Assembly (NCBI RefSeq): GCF_000170895.1
Contig: NZ_ABCS01000028.1
Location: 33,816-97,815, forward strand
Source: Plesiocystis pacifica SIR-1
GTDB lineage: Bacteria; Myxococcota_A; Polyangia; Nannocystales; Nannocystaceae
Direction of reading: 5' to 3'
DNA: 64,000 nucleotides
A model generated the notes under the pieces. That model saw nothing but the letters and a program-made list of their open reading frames with translations, was not told where the DNA came from and made no database searches. Position 1 is the stretch's first letter. Each line of letters begins with the position of its first letter. The translations under genes and the position numbers were made by a program. Shown piece after piece: positions 18,983 through 27,770 of this stretch.

Positions 18983-20182
18983 TCACTCGATCTGATCGCT
19001 GAACGCAGGATCGTCGGTGATCGCCTGACCCAGCCACTGGGCCACGCTGACGCCCCCGACGTAGGCCTGGTCGAAGTTCGCCGTGATCCCGGGCAGGCCC
19101 TCGACGCTGCTGTCGGCCGCGATGGTCGTGTGCAGGGAGCTGTCGAACAGGTAGCGGGTGTAGCGGCCGGGGTGGTCGGCCGCGAGCTTGCCCAGCTCCT
19201 GCTCGAGGGCGGCCTGGTACTCCCCCGGGCCCAGGCCCAGGAACACGCCGCCGATGATCGAGTCGGCGTAGGTCGAGATGGCCACGAAGCGCAGGTTGGG
19301 ATCGACCGAGAGCTGCCAGCTGGGCAGGTTGGTGATGTGGTCGGTGACGCAGTCTGGGCAGCTGTCGGGGATCAGCCGCAGCGAGTCCCACTCCTCGAGC
19401 AGGCCCGGGATGAACGCGCTGTCCCCCGGCTTGCCGATGCCCACGCCCGAGTCCGCGACGACGATCAGCTCCGCCCCCAGCCACATCGTGCGCACCAGCA
19501 TGTCCGAGATGTGCACGCCGTAAGAGCCCGCGCTGCTGCCCGCGAGCACGATGCGCTCGGCCTCCGGGAAGGTCTCGAGGGCCACGTCCAGGGCGACGCT
19601 CAGGTCGATGAGGCCGCGGTGGTAGCGGTCGATGGCTCCGTCGTCGTCGTCGTCGATGTCGACGTCGCCGGTGAACAGCGAGCCGTCGCAGTAGGGCACG
19701 TAGACCGCGTTCCAGTCGGCGAAGGGGTTGTCCTCGAGGTTGCGGTTGAGCATGCCCGAGTCGGGCACCGCGGGCGGCCCCAGGGTCTCGAAGGCCTGGC
19801 ACAGCTCCGACCAGCACGCGCCGCCTCCCTGAAGGTAAATCAGCAGGTCCTTGGGGTCGTGGCTGCCCGCGCGCGTCGACATCCAGTAGTCGCCCCCGCG
19901 CAAGCACATCGGGCCGTCGGCGGGGTCGAAGAGGTAGTGCGTGGCCGCGCCGTCCTCGACGATCTGCGACGGATCGATGGTCCCGACGTAGTCCCCGAGA
20001 CCCTGCTCGACGACCTCCGCGAAGGGGTTGGGCGGGGGCTCCTCGCCGGTCTCGCCCGTCTCCTCGCTATCGCCGGTATCCCCGACCTCGTCCGCCCCCT
20101 CGTCGTCTTCCCCACCGCCCCCACACGCGAGCAGCGAGAGGGACAGGACAGGGGCAGACCACGACAGACAACGCAAACGCAT
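18983..20182 (-). CDS. Pectinacetylesterase/notum-like lipoprotein
   Basis: Secreted lipoprotein of 399 residues related to pectinacetylesterases and Notum carboxylesterases, which remove acetyl or acyl groups from polysaccharides or proteins. Lipobox Ser-Leu-Leu-Ala-Cys (Cys20) is followed by a Gly/Asp/Glu-rich linker. Family landmarks are the oxyanion Tyr-Leu-Gln-Gly-Gly-Gly-Ala-Cys-Trp, the nucleophile Gly-Ser-Ser-Ala-Gly-Ser near residue 212, and the probable catalytic His in Asp-Ser-Ser-Leu-His-Thr-Thr. A Cys-Pro-Asp-Cys pair is also present. The ATG at 20182, 5 nt after a TACAGT box, is preferred over a TTG at 20188. Confidence 0.82.
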   Translation of the reverse strand: MRLRCLSWSAPVLSLSLLACGGGGEDDEGADEVGDTGDSEETGETGEEPPPNPFAEVVEQGLGDYVGTIDPSQIVEDGAATHYLFDPADGPMCLRGGDYWMSTRAGSHDPKDLLIYLQGGGACWSELCQAFETLGPPAVPDSGMLNRNLEDNPFADWNAVYVPYCDGSLFTGDVDIDDDDDGAIDRYHRGLIDLSVALDVALETFPEAERIVLAGSSAGSYGVHISDMLVRTMWLGAELIVVADSGVGIGKPGDSAFIPGLLEEWDSLRLIPDSCPDCVTDHITNLPSWQLSVDPNLRFVAISTYADSIIGGVFLGLGPGEYQAALEQELGKLAADHPGRYTRYLFDSSLHTTIAADSSVEGLPGITANFDQAYVGGVSVAQWLGQAITDDPAFSDQIE

Positions 20183-20187
20183 GCCCA

Positions 20188-20193
20188 ACTGTA
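20188..20193 (-). promoter_or_regulatory. -10-like box TACAGT
   Basis: On the minus strand TACAGT-TGGGC-ATG: a 5-nt gap to the ATG at 20182. Leaderless-type start. Confidence 0.4.
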
Positions 20194-20224
20194 GCGCCTA
20201 GGCGTCACCCGCGGAGCGCGGAGA

Positions 20225-20476
20225 TCACTCGCAGGCGAACTGCAGCGGGCAGCTCTCCAGGGTCAGGACCTTCCCTGGGCACTTCGCCTCGACCTCGAGG
20301 CACTCCTTGTGGTTCTCCTCGTTCATGCAGCCGTCGGTGGGCGCCGGGCACATGGACTCCGCCTCGTCGTCGGCCAAGTCCGGGCTGCTGCCGCCCGTCG
20401 ACGCCGGCGGCGGCGAAGCGGTCGTGCAAGCGGTGGCGAGGGCGAGCAACACGGAAGCGCTGAGCGTGCGGAGCAT
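20225..20476 (-). CDS. Small Cys-containing lipoprotein
   Basis: 83-residue lipoprotein: signal peptide to Cys17 (Ala-Thr-Ala-Cys), a Ser/Pro/Gly linker, then a short domain with Cys residues in Ser-Met-Cys-Pro-Ala-Pro-Thr-Asp-Gly-Cys and Lys-Glu-Cys-Leu-Glu-Val-Glu-Ala-Lys-Cys, probably disulfide-bonded. TAGCGT lies 6 nt before the ATG. It lies 36 nt upstream of, and in the same direction as, the pectinacetylesterase-like gene's own promoter region. Function unknown. Confidence 0.66.
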   Translation of the reverse strand: MLRTLSASVLLALATACTTASPPPASTGGSSPDLADDEAESMCPAPTDGCMNEENHKECLEVEAKCPGKVLTLESCPLQFACE

Positions 20477-20482
20477 CGCCCC

Positions 20483-20488
20483 ACGCTA
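20483..20488 (-). promoter_or_regulatory. -10-like box TAGCGT
   Basis: On the minus strand TAGCGT-GGGGCG-ATG: a 6-nt gap to the ATG at 20476. Confidence 0.4.
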
Positions 20489-20511
20489 ACAGACCCTGCC
20501 CCCGCCAAATA

Positions 20512-20530
20512 CGCCCCCCTCTGGGGGGCG
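20512..20530. terminator. GC-only hairpin in the pccB-lipoprotein gap
   Basis: CGCCCCC-CTCT-GGGGGGCG forms a strong short hairpin without a T-run. It may slow or end transcription from pccB towards the small lipoprotein gene. Confidence 0.35.
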
Positions 20531-20587
20531 ACCCACGAAGCCCTGCACCCACCGCCCGACCCCGCCCGACGAGCGCAGCGAGGAGAG

Positions 20588-20605
20588 GACCTGCCAACGG
20601 CAGGT
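20588..20605. terminator. Hairpin downstream of pccB
   Basis: Perfect 8-bp stem GACCTGCC-AA-GGCAGGTC with a tiny loop, about 40 nt past the pccB stop on the minus strand. No T-run, so factor-independent termination is uncertain. Confidence 0.4.
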
Positions 20606-20643
20606 CCGCCGCGGCCCCAGTTGCCAACGCCTGCGGGGGGTTC

Positions 20644-22278
20644 TCAAAGCGGGATGTTGCCGTGCTTTTTTGCGGGGTTGTCCTGCCGCTTGTTTCGCAG
20701 CAGATCAAAGCTGTCGGCGAGCACCTTGCGGGTCTCGACCGGGTCGATCACCCGGTCCAGGAAGCCGCGCTCGGCCGCCTTGTAGGGGCTGGCGAACAGG
20801 CGCCGGTAGTCCTCGATGAGCTTGGCGCGCTCCGCCTCGGGGTCCTCGGCCGCGGCGAGCTGGCGACGGAAGATGATGTTGACCGCACCCTCGGCGCCCA
20901 TGACCGCGATCTCGGCGGTCGGGTAGGCGAGGTTGATGTCGCCGCGGATGTGCTTGGAGGCCATGACGTCGTAGGCCCCGCCGTAGGCCTTGCGCGTGAC
21001 CAGGGTGACCTTGGGGACCGTGGCCTCGGTGAAGGCGTAGAGCAGCTTGGCGCCGTGGCGGATGATGCCGCCGTACTCCTGGTCGGTGCCGGGCAGGAAG
21101 CCGGGGACGTCGACGAGGGTGAGCAGGGGGATGTTGAAGGCGTCGCAGGTCCGCACGAAGCGGGCCGCCTTGATGGACGCGTCGATGTCGAGGCAGCCGG
21201 CGAGCACCAGGGGCTGGTTGGCGACGACGCCGACGCTGTGCCCGTCGATGCGCACGTAGCCGCACACGATGTTCTTGGCGTAGTGCTCGTGGACCTCGAG
21301 GAACAGGCCGTCGTCCGCGATCGCGGTGATGATCTTGCGGATGTCGTAGGGCTTGTTGGGGTTCTCGGGCACGAGCTCGGCGAGCTCGGGGCAGGCCCGG
21401 TCGGCGGCGTCGGAGGTCTCGCGCACGGGCGCGGGCTCCATGTTGTTGCTCGGCAAGAAGCCCAGGATCTCGCGGGTCAAGGCCAGGGCCGCGGCCTCGT
21501 CGGCGCAGGCGAAGTGGCCGACGCCAGACTTCTCGTTGTGGGTCTGGGCGCCGCCGAGGGCCTCCTTGGTGACCTCCTCGTGGGTGACCGTCTTGATCAC
21601 GTCGGGGCCGGTGATGAACATGTAGCTCGACTTCTCGACCATGAGCACGAAGTCGGTGAGCGCGGGGGAGTAGACCGCCCCGCCGGCGCAGGGGCCGAGG
21701 ATGACCGAGAGCTGGGGCACGACGCCGGAGCTGAGCACGTTGCGCTTGAAGATCTCCGCGTAGCCGCCGAGGGCCGCGACGCCCTCTTGGATGCGCGCGC
21801 CGCCGCTGTCGTTGAGGCCGATGACCGGGGCGCCGACCTCCATGGCCTTGTCCATGACCTTGCAGATCTTCTCGGCGTGAGCCCAGCCGAGGCTGCCGCC
21901 GAACACGTCCGGGCGCTGGGCAAACACGAACACCCGGCGGCCGTCGATGGTCCCGTAGCCCGTGATCACGCCGTCGCCGTAGGACTGCTTGTCCTGCATG
22001 CCGAAGTCGGCGCACTGGGTGGTGACGAAGCGGTCGAGCTCGACGAAGCTGCCCGGGTCGAGGAGCAGCTCGATGCGCGCGCGGGCGCCCTGACGGCCGA
22101 CGGACTCGAGGCGCTCGTGGGCCTTTTGCGACTTGGCCTCGAGCTTGGTCAGGGTGTCATCGGCCTCGCCGCCGCGCTCGTGGGCTCGAGCGGCGAGCGG
22201 GCCTCCACCCAACTCGGCGACGGTGTCGCGGATCTCGAGGGCGCGGGCGGGGGGCGAGAGCGTGGTGTCGTCGGCCAT
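20644..22278 (-). CDS. pccB: Propionyl-CoA (acyl-CoA) carboxylase, carboxyltransferase subunit
   Basis: Cytosolic 544-residue biotin-dependent carboxyltransferase that moves CO2 from carboxybiotin to propionyl-CoA, giving methylmalonyl-CoA. Both crotonase-fold halves are complete. Recognisable segments are Gly-Gly-Ser-Leu-Gly-Trp-Ala-His-Ala-Glu-Lys, Asn-Asp-Ser-Gly-Gly-Ala-Arg-Ile-Gln-Glu-Gly, Gly-Pro-Cys-Ala-Gly-Gly-Ala-Val-Tyr-Ser-Pro-Ala and the C-terminal Lys-His-Gly-Asn-Ile-Pro-Leu, all typical of PccB. The biotin carboxylase subunit is not in the window. Start ATG lies 7 nt after TAAAGT; a Leu/Arg-rich N-terminal helix precedes the first domain. Divergent from the unknown gene at 22414. 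Confidence 0.93.
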   Translation of the reverse strand: MADDTTLSPPARALEIRDTVAELGGGPLAARAHERGGEADDTLTKLEAKSQKAHERLESVGRQGARARIELLLDPGSFVELDRFVTTQCADFGMQDKQSYGDGVITGYGTIDGRRVFVFAQRPDVFGGSLGWAHAEKICKVMDKAMEVGAPVIGLNDSGGARIQEGVAALGGYAEIFKRNVLSSGVVPQLSVILGPCAGGAVYSPALTDFVLMVEKSSYMFITGPDVIKTVTHEEVTKEALGGAQTHNEKSGVGHFACADEAAALALTREILGFLPSNNMEPAPVRETSDAADRACPELAELVPENPNKPYDIRKIITAIADDGLFLEVHEHYAKNIVCGYVRIDGHSVGVVANQPLVLAGCLDIDASIKAARFVRTCDAFNIPLLTLVDVPGFLPGTDQEYGGIIRHGAKLLYAFTEATVPKVTLVTRKAYGGAYDVMASKHIRGDINLAYPTAEIAVMGAEGAVNIIFRRQLAAAEDPEAERAKLIEDYRRLFASPYKAAERGFLDRVIDPVETRKVLADSFDLLRNKRQDNPAKKHGNIPL

Positions 22279-22285
22279 CGCCGGG

Positions 22286-22291
22286 ACTTTA
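22286..22291 (-). promoter_or_regulatory. -10-like box TAAAGT before pccB
   Basis: On the minus strand TAAAGT is 7 nt from the pccB ATG at 22278; no Shine-Dalgarno. Confidence 0.45.
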
Positions 22292-22413
22292 GACAGGCTC
22301 GGGGCGATCGAAAAGCGCGCGCCCTCCCCGGGCTCCCCGATCGCCCCGCCACAACCTCACGCAGACCCCAAAAAGCCGCAATTTTCCGCCCTGGTCTGGC
22401 AAACTGGCGGTCC

Positions 22414-23625
22414 ATGGCCTTCGCGCACGCTCCCCTCGACGCCGCCGCGCTCGGACCCATCGCGGGTAAATTCGTCGGCCCCGACGCGCCCGACAAGATG
22501 CGCAAGATGGTCTCCTCGGGCCTGGCTCCCCTGCCGCCCCGGGACATGCTCGTCGCCCTCTACCAGCTGTGGGTCGCTGGGGACGACCTGGGCGAGAAGG
22601 CGGGCAAGACCGTCGCGGGCTTGCCCGCGCCGATCCTCGACGGCGCCCTCGGGGACGCCAGGCTGCCCGCAGGCGTGCTCGATCTGCTCGGCCGCAAGTT
22701 CGCCCGCAACGAGGCCGTGCTCGCCAAGGTCGTGCGCCACGCCCAGGTCGACGACGAGACCCTCATCGGCGTCGGCCGGCTGTGCCCCGAGCCGATCTGC
22801 GACATGATCGCGGACAACCAGACCCGCTGGCTCGCCCGCCCGGCGATCGTCAGCAGCCTGTACCAAAACCGCCACTGCCGCATGAGCGTGGTCCACCGGA
22901 TGATCGAGCTGGCCGAGCGCCAGGGGGTGGACCTCAAGCTCCCGGCCATGGAGGAGATCCGCGCGGCGCTGGCCGACGCCGGGCCGCCCGACGAGACCCG
23001 CGACGCGCTGTACCGCAGCGCGACCAACACCGAGGTCGCCAAGGAGGCCGAGGCCGCGGCCCTGAACCTGTTCGGCGCCGCCGATGTCGACGACGAGCTC
23101 GACCTGCCCGAGTTCGACGACGGCGAGGTGTTCGAGGGCGAGCTGCCCAAGGAGGAAGAGGTCGCCGCCGACGAGCCGGCCGCCGAGGCCGAGGCCGAGG
23201 CCGAGGAGCCCCAGTCCAAGGCCCGGCGCCTCGGCCAGCTCCTCCAGATGCGGCCCATGGAGAAGATCCGCGCGGCGACCACGGGCGACAGCTACGACCG
23301 CTCGATCCTGATCCGCGACTCCAACAAGATCGTCGCCATGGCGGTGATCAAGTCGCCCAAGATCAAGGACAACGAGGCCGTCGGCTACTCGACCAACCGC
23401 GCGCTTTGCAACGACGTGATCAACTACATCGCCAACCGCCGGGAGTGGATCAAGCTCTACGCCGTCAAGCTCAACCTGGTGATGAACCCCAAGACGCCCC
23501 TGGCCAAGTCGATGACCCTGCTGGCGCACCTCAACCGCAACGACGTGCAAAAGGTCGCCCGCTCGAAGGGCATTCCGTCGGCGCTGGCCACGGCAGCGAA
23601 ACGCAAGGTCCAGGCGCGGCGTTAG
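22414..23625 (+). CDS. Conserved-looking protein of unknown function (HEAT-like helical)
   Basis: 403-residue cytosolic protein without membrane segments. The N-terminal 180 residues are a run of short helices (Val-Leu-Ala-Lys-Val-Val-Arg-His-Ala-Gln-Val-Asp-Asp-Glu-Thr-Leu; Pro-Ala-Ile-Val-Ser-Ser-Leu-Tyr-Gln-Asn) resembling HEAT-like repeats. A very acidic Glu/Ala/Asp linker follows (about 215-270). A second helical domain (about 275-395) contains Ile-Lys-Asp-Asn-Glu-Ala-Val and Val-Met-Asn-Pro-Lys-Thr-Pro-Leu-Ala-Lys and ends in a basic tail. The start ATG lies 8 nt after CAAACT. Probably heads an operon with the next two genes. No family recognised. Confidence 0.72.
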   Translation: MAFAHAPLDAAALGPIAGKFVGPDAPDKMRKMVSSGLAPLPPRDMLVALYQLWVAGDDLGEKAGKTVAGLPAPILDGALGDARLPAGVLDLLGRKFARNEAVLAKVVRHAQVDDETLIGVGRLCPEPICDMIADNQTRWLARPAIVSSLYQNRHCRMSVVHRMIELAERQGVDLKLPAMEEIRAALADAGPPDETRDALYRSATNTEVAKEAEAAALNLFGAADVDDELDLPEFDDGEVFEGELPKEEEVAADEPAAEAEAEAEEPQSKARRLGQLLQMRPMEKIRAATTGDSYDRSILIRDSNKIVAMAVIKSPKIKDNEAVGYSTNRALCNDVINYIANRREWIKLYAVKLNLVMNPKTPLAKSMTLLAHLNRNDVQKVARSKGIPSALATAAKRKVQARR

Positions 23626-23632
23626 TCAAACC

Positions 23633-24145
23633 GTGTTCGCCGCCGTCCAGCGCTGGGGCGGGGTCCTCGTCCGACCCCGAGCCACCTTCGAGGCCTTTCA
23701 CGCTGCGCACTCTGCCGACCCCCGGGTTGGCAAGTGGGACGCCTGGGCGCTGACGGGGCTCTACGTCGCCGGCAGCCAGGTCCAGGCCATCAGCGAGGCC
23801 CTCGCCAAGTACCAGGCCTTCGACAGCCTGGCGATCCTGTTCAACGGCGTCGCCATGGCCGTGCTCGCGCCGATCCTCGTCGGCTTCCTGGCCGAGGCGC
23901 TGCTCGGTGCGCGCCACCGCGCCTACGGAAACATGACGCTGGTGCCCCTCGTAGCTCTGGCGACCCTCGCCAACCTCCTGCGTCAGCAGGGCGTCCAGCT
24001 GCCCGGTCCGCACTACCTCCCCGAAATGATGGGGAGCGCGTGGGCGGTCGCCCTCGCCTTTTGGGGTCGCGCGCGGCTGCCCAAGTTCGAGGCCGAGTCC
24101 AAGAAGTCAAAATCAACCTCCTCCGAGAGCCCAGCCGATGACTGA
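23633..24145 (+). CDS. Membrane protein, possibly Yip1-like
   Basis: 170-residue inner-membrane protein. The N-terminus Gly-Gly-Val-Leu-Val-Arg-Pro-Arg-Ala-Thr-Phe resembles the start of Yip1-domain proteins. Membrane segments lie at about 40-58, 66-90, 100-118 and 128-145, with a polar Lys/Ser tail. Start is a GTG, 7 nt after the previous stop. The stop overlaps the TlpA-like gene by 8 nt, which points to translational coupling. The Yip1 assignment is tentative. Confidence 0.62.
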   Translation: MFAAVQRWGGVLVRPRATFEAFHAAHSADPRVGKWDAWALTGLYVAGSQVQAISEALAKYQAFDSLAILFNGVAMAVLAPILVGFLAEALLGARHRAYGNMTLVPLVALATLANLLRQQGVQLPGPHYLPEMMGSAWAVALAFWGRARLPKFEAESKKSKSTSSESPADD

Positions 24146-24701
24146 AATGCGCAAGCTCCCCGAGCTCGTCGTCGGGACCGTCCTGCTCGGGCTCATCGCC
24201 CTCGCCGGCGCCCAGGATGCCCTCGAGGCCACGGTCCGCTGGGACAGCTACGGCCCCGTGAGCGTCGACGATCCCCTGCCGGAGTTTCGCGTCGAGCTCA
24301 GCGACAGCACGCAGCTGAGCAGCGCGGACCTCGGCGCGGGTGAGGGCGTGACCATGCTGGCGTTTTGGGCGACCTGGTGCCACGCCTGCGAGGCCGAGAT
24401 GCCGGCCCTGGTCGCCCTCGACGCGCGCTACGACGACGACGAGCTGCGCATCGTCGGGGTCAACCGCGACGACCTGCCCATGGACCGACGCGCGGCCCAG
24501 GTCGGCGCCTTCTCCAGCGCCCGCGGCATGCAGTTCCCCCACATCTACGACGACGGGCAGCTCGCCCGCGCCTTCGGGGTCGAGGCGATCCCGCACCTGG
24601 TGCTCGTCGATCCCAACGGCCGGATCCGCTACGTGCACCTGGGCCGGGTCACGGAAAAGCAGCTCGCCTACGAGGTCGACGAGCTGCTCCGGGGTGGCTG
24701 A
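24138..24701 (+). CDS. TlpA-like thioredoxin-fold protein
   Basis: 187-residue thiol-disulfide exchange protein anchored or secreted by an N-terminal hydrophobic segment (about 9-27, Val-Gly-Thr-Val-Leu-Leu-Gly-Leu-Ile-Ala-Leu). The active site is Trp-Cys81-His-Ala-Cys84 in Phe-Trp-Ala-Thr-Trp-Cys. The cis-Pro is in Gly-Val-Glu-Ala-Ile-Pro-His-Leu-Val-Leu-Val-Asp. This is the redoxin/AhpC-TSA-type arrangement used by TlpA and ResA to reduce periplasmic disulfides. Starts at 24138, overlapping the previous gene; an ATG at 24147 is an alternative. Its neighbours do not reveal the target. Confidence 0.86.
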   Translation: MTEMRKLPELVVGTVLLGLIALAGAQDALEATVRWDSYGPVSVDDPLPEFRVELSDSTQLSSADLGAGEGVTMLAFWATWCHACEAEMPALVALDARYDDDELRIVGVNRDDLPMDRRAAQVGAFSSARGMQFPHIYDDGQLARAFGVEAIPHLVLVDPNGRIRYVHLGRVTEKQLAYEVDELLRGG

Positions 24702-24716
24702 GCACCAAGAGCCAGT

Positions 24717-26558
24717 TCAGTCCGCTTCGGCCTGGCTCTCGCCCTCGCCATCGCCATCGCCCCCCGGCTCGAGGCTGGCCTGGCGGGCGACCAACTTCGC
24801 GTAGGCGCCCCCCTTGGCCATGAGCTCGGGGTGCTTGCCCTGCTCGACGACCTGGCCATGGTCGAGCACGACGATCCGATCCGCGTCGCGGATCGTGCTC
24901 AGCCGGTGGGCGATCACCAGGGTCGTCCGCCCCTGCTGCAGCCGCTCGAGCGCCGCCTGGACCATGTGCTCGCTCTCGCTGTCCAGCGCCGAGGTGGCCT
25001 CGTCGAGGATCAGCACCGTCGGGTCGCGGAGGATCGCCCGGGCGATGGCCACGCGCTGGCGCTGACCGCCGCTGAGCTTGACCCCGCGCTCGCCGACGAT
25101 GGTGTCGTAGCCCTCGGGGAACTCGAGGATGAAGTCGTGGGCGTTGGCGTCCCGGGCCGCGGACTCGAGCTCCGCGTCGCTGGCGTCCAGGCGGCCGTAG
25201 CGGATGTTCTCGCGGATCGAGCCCGAGAACAGCACGGGGTCCTGGGAGACCTCGGCGATCGAGCCGCGCAGCGAGCTCAAGGTCAGCTCGCGCAGGTCCT
25301 GGCCGTCGTAGCGGACCGCCCCCGCCTGGGGGTCCCACATGCGCAGCACCAGGCGGCTGAGGGTGGTCTTGCCCGAGCCGCTCGAGCCGACCAGGGCACA
25401 GACCTCGCCGGGCTCGATGACCAGGTCGAGGTCCTTGATCACCTCGGTGTCGCGGTCGTCATAGCCGAAGGTCACGCCATCGAAGCTGAGCCGTCCCTTG
25501 GGCTGGCTCAGCGCCTGGGCCCCCGGCGAGTCGGCGATCTCGGGCTCGGAGTCGAGGATCTCGAACAGCCGCGCCGCCGAGCCGAGCCCCTGATTGAAGC
25601 TGCCGATCACGCCCGCGAGGCCGCCCACGGAGCCGGCCACCTGCAGGGTGTAGAGCACGAAGCGGAACAGGTCGTCCTTGTCCATGGTGCCGTCGAGGAC
25701 CATGTGCCCGCCGAGCCAAAAGATCCCCGCGACGGCGCAAAAGGCCAGGAAGCTCGACACGGACATGAACCAGCTGCGCGCCCGGATCTGCTTGACGAAG
25801 AGCTTGAAGGCCTTGTCGATGGCCTCGCCGTAGCGCGCGCCCTCGAACTCCTCGCGGGTGAAGGACTGGACGGTGTCGACGGCCGACAGGCCCTCCTGGA
25901 GGCGGCCAGAGGCCTTGGCCAGCTGGTCCTGGGCCTGGCGAGCGAGGCGACGAATGATCCGGCCCCACAAGTTGGCGATGATGACCAGGGGCGGGACGAC
26001 CAGCAGCACCCGGCCGGTCAGGCCCGGGCTGACGTAGAACAAAAAGCCGATCCCGCCGATCAGCGAGAGGATGTTGCGCAGCGCCAGGCTCAGATCCTGG
26101 CCGATGATCGACTGCAGCCGGGTCGCGTCGTCGGACTGGCGCGAGAGCAGCTCGCCGGTGCGGTTGGCGTGAAAGTAGCGCTGAGTCATGCGCAGCAGGT
26201 GCGCGTGGATCTCCATGCGCAGGTCGGCGACGACCCGCTCGCCCACCCAGCTCATGAGGTAGTGACGGATGAACACGAACACGCCCTGGAACGCGAACAG
26301 GCTGACCAGGACCAGGGTGCTCTCGTTGAGCTTGGCCGCGTCGGCCATGCTCGCGTCGACGGCCGTGGCCAGCAGGTCGCCGAAGAACCAGGGCACGGCC
26401 AGGCCGACGCTGACCGTGAACAGCAGCGCGCCCAGGGCGATGCTCAGGCGCCCGGCGTAGGGACCGGTGTACTTGAACAGCCGCCACAGCTGCTTCCAAG
26501 CCGACTTGCGATCGATCTTGGCGTGCTCTTCGACCTTGGTGTCGTCCGGTCCGGCCAT
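24717..26558 (-). CDS. ABC transporter, fused membrane and ATPase domains (MsbA/LmrA type)
   Basis: 613-residue half-transporter that works as a homodimer or heterodimer in the inner membrane, exporting lipid-like or hydrophobic substrates. Six membrane segments lie in the first 330 residues. The ATPase domain has Walker A Gly-Ser-Ser-Gly-Ser-Gly-Lys-Thr-Thr (about 390-398), signature Leu-Ser-Gly-Gly-Gln-Arg-Gln-Arg (about 495-502) and Walker B Val-Leu-Ile-Leu-Asp-Glu-Ala-Thr-Ser (about 516-524), followed by the His-loop Ala-His-Arg-Leu-Ser-Thr. The ATG at 26558 is 7 nt after TAGGCT. The tail is Gly/Asp/Glu-rich. Substrate unknown. Confidence 0.9.
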   Translation of the reverse strand: MAGPDDTKVEEHAKIDRKSAWKQLWRLFKYTGPYAGRLSIALGALLFTVSVGLAVPWFFGDLLATAVDASMADAAKLNESTLVLVSLFAFQGVFVFIRHYLMSWVGERVVADLRMEIHAHLLRMTQRYFHANRTGELLSRQSDDATRLQSIIGQDLSLALRNILSLIGGIGFLFYVSPGLTGRVLLVVPPLVIIANLWGRIIRRLARQAQDQLAKASGRLQEGLSAVDTVQSFTREEFEGARYGEAIDKAFKLFVKQIRARSWFMSVSSFLAFCAVAGIFWLGGHMVLDGTMDKDDLFRFVLYTLQVAGSVGGLAGVIGSFNQGLGSAARLFEILDSEPEIADSPGAQALSQPKGRLSFDGVTFGYDDRDTEVIKDLDLVIEPGEVCALVGSSGSGKTTLSRLVLRMWDPQAGAVRYDGQDLRELTLSSLRGSIAEVSQDPVLFSGSIRENIRYGRLDASDAELESAARDANAHDFILEFPEGYDTIVGERGVKLSGGQRQRVAIARAILRDPTVLILDEATSALDSESEHMVQAALERLQQGRTTLVIAHRLSTIRDADRIVVLDHGQVVEQGKHPELMAKGGAYAKLVARQASLEPGGDGDGEGESQAEAD

Positions 26559-26565
26559 CCGCGCG

Positions 26566-26571
26566 AGCCTA
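26566..26571 (-). promoter_or_regulatory. -10-like box TAGGCT before ABC transporter
   Basis: On the minus strand TAGGCT-CGCGCGG-ATG, a 7-nt gap. Supports the ATG at 26558. Confidence 0.45.
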
Positions 26572-26770
26572 CCCAAGGGATCACCGATCGCAACTCCCCG
26601 GGCACCCGGCCAACCCCGCGCCGGGTGCGAGCGTCACGCGGGCCGTGGACGAGCCCGGTGCGGGCTGGCCTCAGACGTGCTCAGGCCCGCTTCCGCGGGG
26701 CGGAGCGAGCCTGAAGGCCCCTAGCGGGGCTGGGTGGGGATCGCCTGGGCGATCGCCCAAGCGGGCGGGG

Positions 26771-27682
26771 TCAGGGCGTCATCGAGACGGTGCCGGACAG
26801 GCCCTTGAGCTCGAAGTCGATCTCGATCATCTGACCGATCGCCTCGACCTCGAACACGTCGGTGGCGATGGTGAAGTTGGTGTCGCTCCAGGTCAGGTCC
26901 ATGGTCGCGCCGGCGCCCTGGATGTCGACGTCGAAGAAGGGCACGGCGCCGGGCAGGTCGAGGTCGCTGGGCATCGGCCGGTCGTCGGGGTTGACCTTGG
27001 CGTCGATGATCGCGGTGGTCAGCACGGGGTGCGGGATGTTGGTGGTGCCCGTGGCCACGCCAGCGTCGTGGTCGCCCTGGTTGGTGCCGAAGTTGACCGG
27101 GAAGGCGTCGCCGTCGTTGGCCATGTTGATCATGGTCAGGGACACGACGGGGTTGACGATGCCGAGGTTGCAGACCTGATCGAGGACGTCGGCGATGTCG
27201 ATGGACACGAGCTCGACGCGGACCACGGAGGCGTTGTCGTCCATCTCGACCTGGACCTCGCCGCCGGTGACCATGAAGTCGATCGGGATCTCGCAGCTGC
27301 CGAGCAGGCCGGCGTCGGCGGTGGCCGTGGACGCCAGGGTGCCGCCGCCCATGGCGAAGGTCATGACCTCGCAGGCGTTGCCGACACCGTTGCCGTCGAA
27401 GTCGAGCTGGTTGGGGTTGGCGACCGAGGGGCAGTTGTCGTCGGCGTCGGGGACCTCGTCCATGTCCTCGTCCGGCGGCGGGCCCTCCTCGGTGGTCTCG
27501 GTGGTGTCCTCGGCCGAGCCCGAGCCGGTCTCGGTGTCGTCGGTGTCGTCGGTGCCGACCTCGTCGTCGGTGCCCGCGGTGTCGTCGGCGGCTTCGCTGC
27601 CGCCACCGCCGTCATCGCCACAACCGACGGCGAATACGGCTACCAGGGAAAAAGAAAGGAAACCAAGGGCGCTGCGCTTCAT
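26771..27682 (-). CDS. Lipoprotein with thrombospondin type 3-like Ca-binding motif
   Basis: 303-residue lipoprotein with lipobox Ala-Val-Gly-Cys (Cys21). A long Asp/Thr/Glu/Gly linker (Thr-Asp-Asp-Glu-Val-Gly-Thr-Asp-Asp-Thr) is followed by one TSP3-like repeat near residues 80-110: Asp-Ala-Asp-Asp-Asn-Cys-Pro-Ser-Val-Ala-Asn-Pro-Asn-Gln and Phe-Asp-Gly-Asn-Gly-Val-Gly-Asn-Ala-Cys, which binds calcium in its relatives. The C-terminal 190 residues are beta-rich with Thr-Gly-Gly-Glu-Val-Gln-Val. Likely surface exposed; function unknown. The ATG at 27682 is chosen for its compact signal peptide. Confidence 0.75.
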   Translation of the reverse strand: MKRSALGFLSFSLVAVFAVGCGDDGGGGSEAADDTAGTDDEVGTDDTDDTETGSGSAEDTTETTEEGPPPDEDMDEVPDADDNCPSVANPNQLDFDGNGVGNACEVMTFAMGGGTLASTATADAGLLGSCEIPIDFMVTGGEVQVEMDDNASVVRVELVSIDIADVLDQVCNLGIVNPVVSLTMINMANDGDAFPVNFGTNQGDHDAGVATGTTNIPHPVLTTAIIDAKVNPDDRPMPSDLDLPGAVPFFDVDIQGAGATMDLTWSDTNFTIATDVFEVEAIGQMIEIDFELKGLSGTVSMTP

Positions 27683-27770
27683 GAGCAATCCCATACCACC
27701 GGTGAGGGCGAGCAAACAACAACCTTGCGCGACCGGTGGTGCAAGAGCGCCCCCCTTTCCCGATCGGCTC

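Noticed and set aside
26640..26770. Hairpins near the end of the TSP3-type lipoprotein gene
   Set aside because: Several short GC inverted repeats, but none with a T-run or clear dominance; not called as a terminator.
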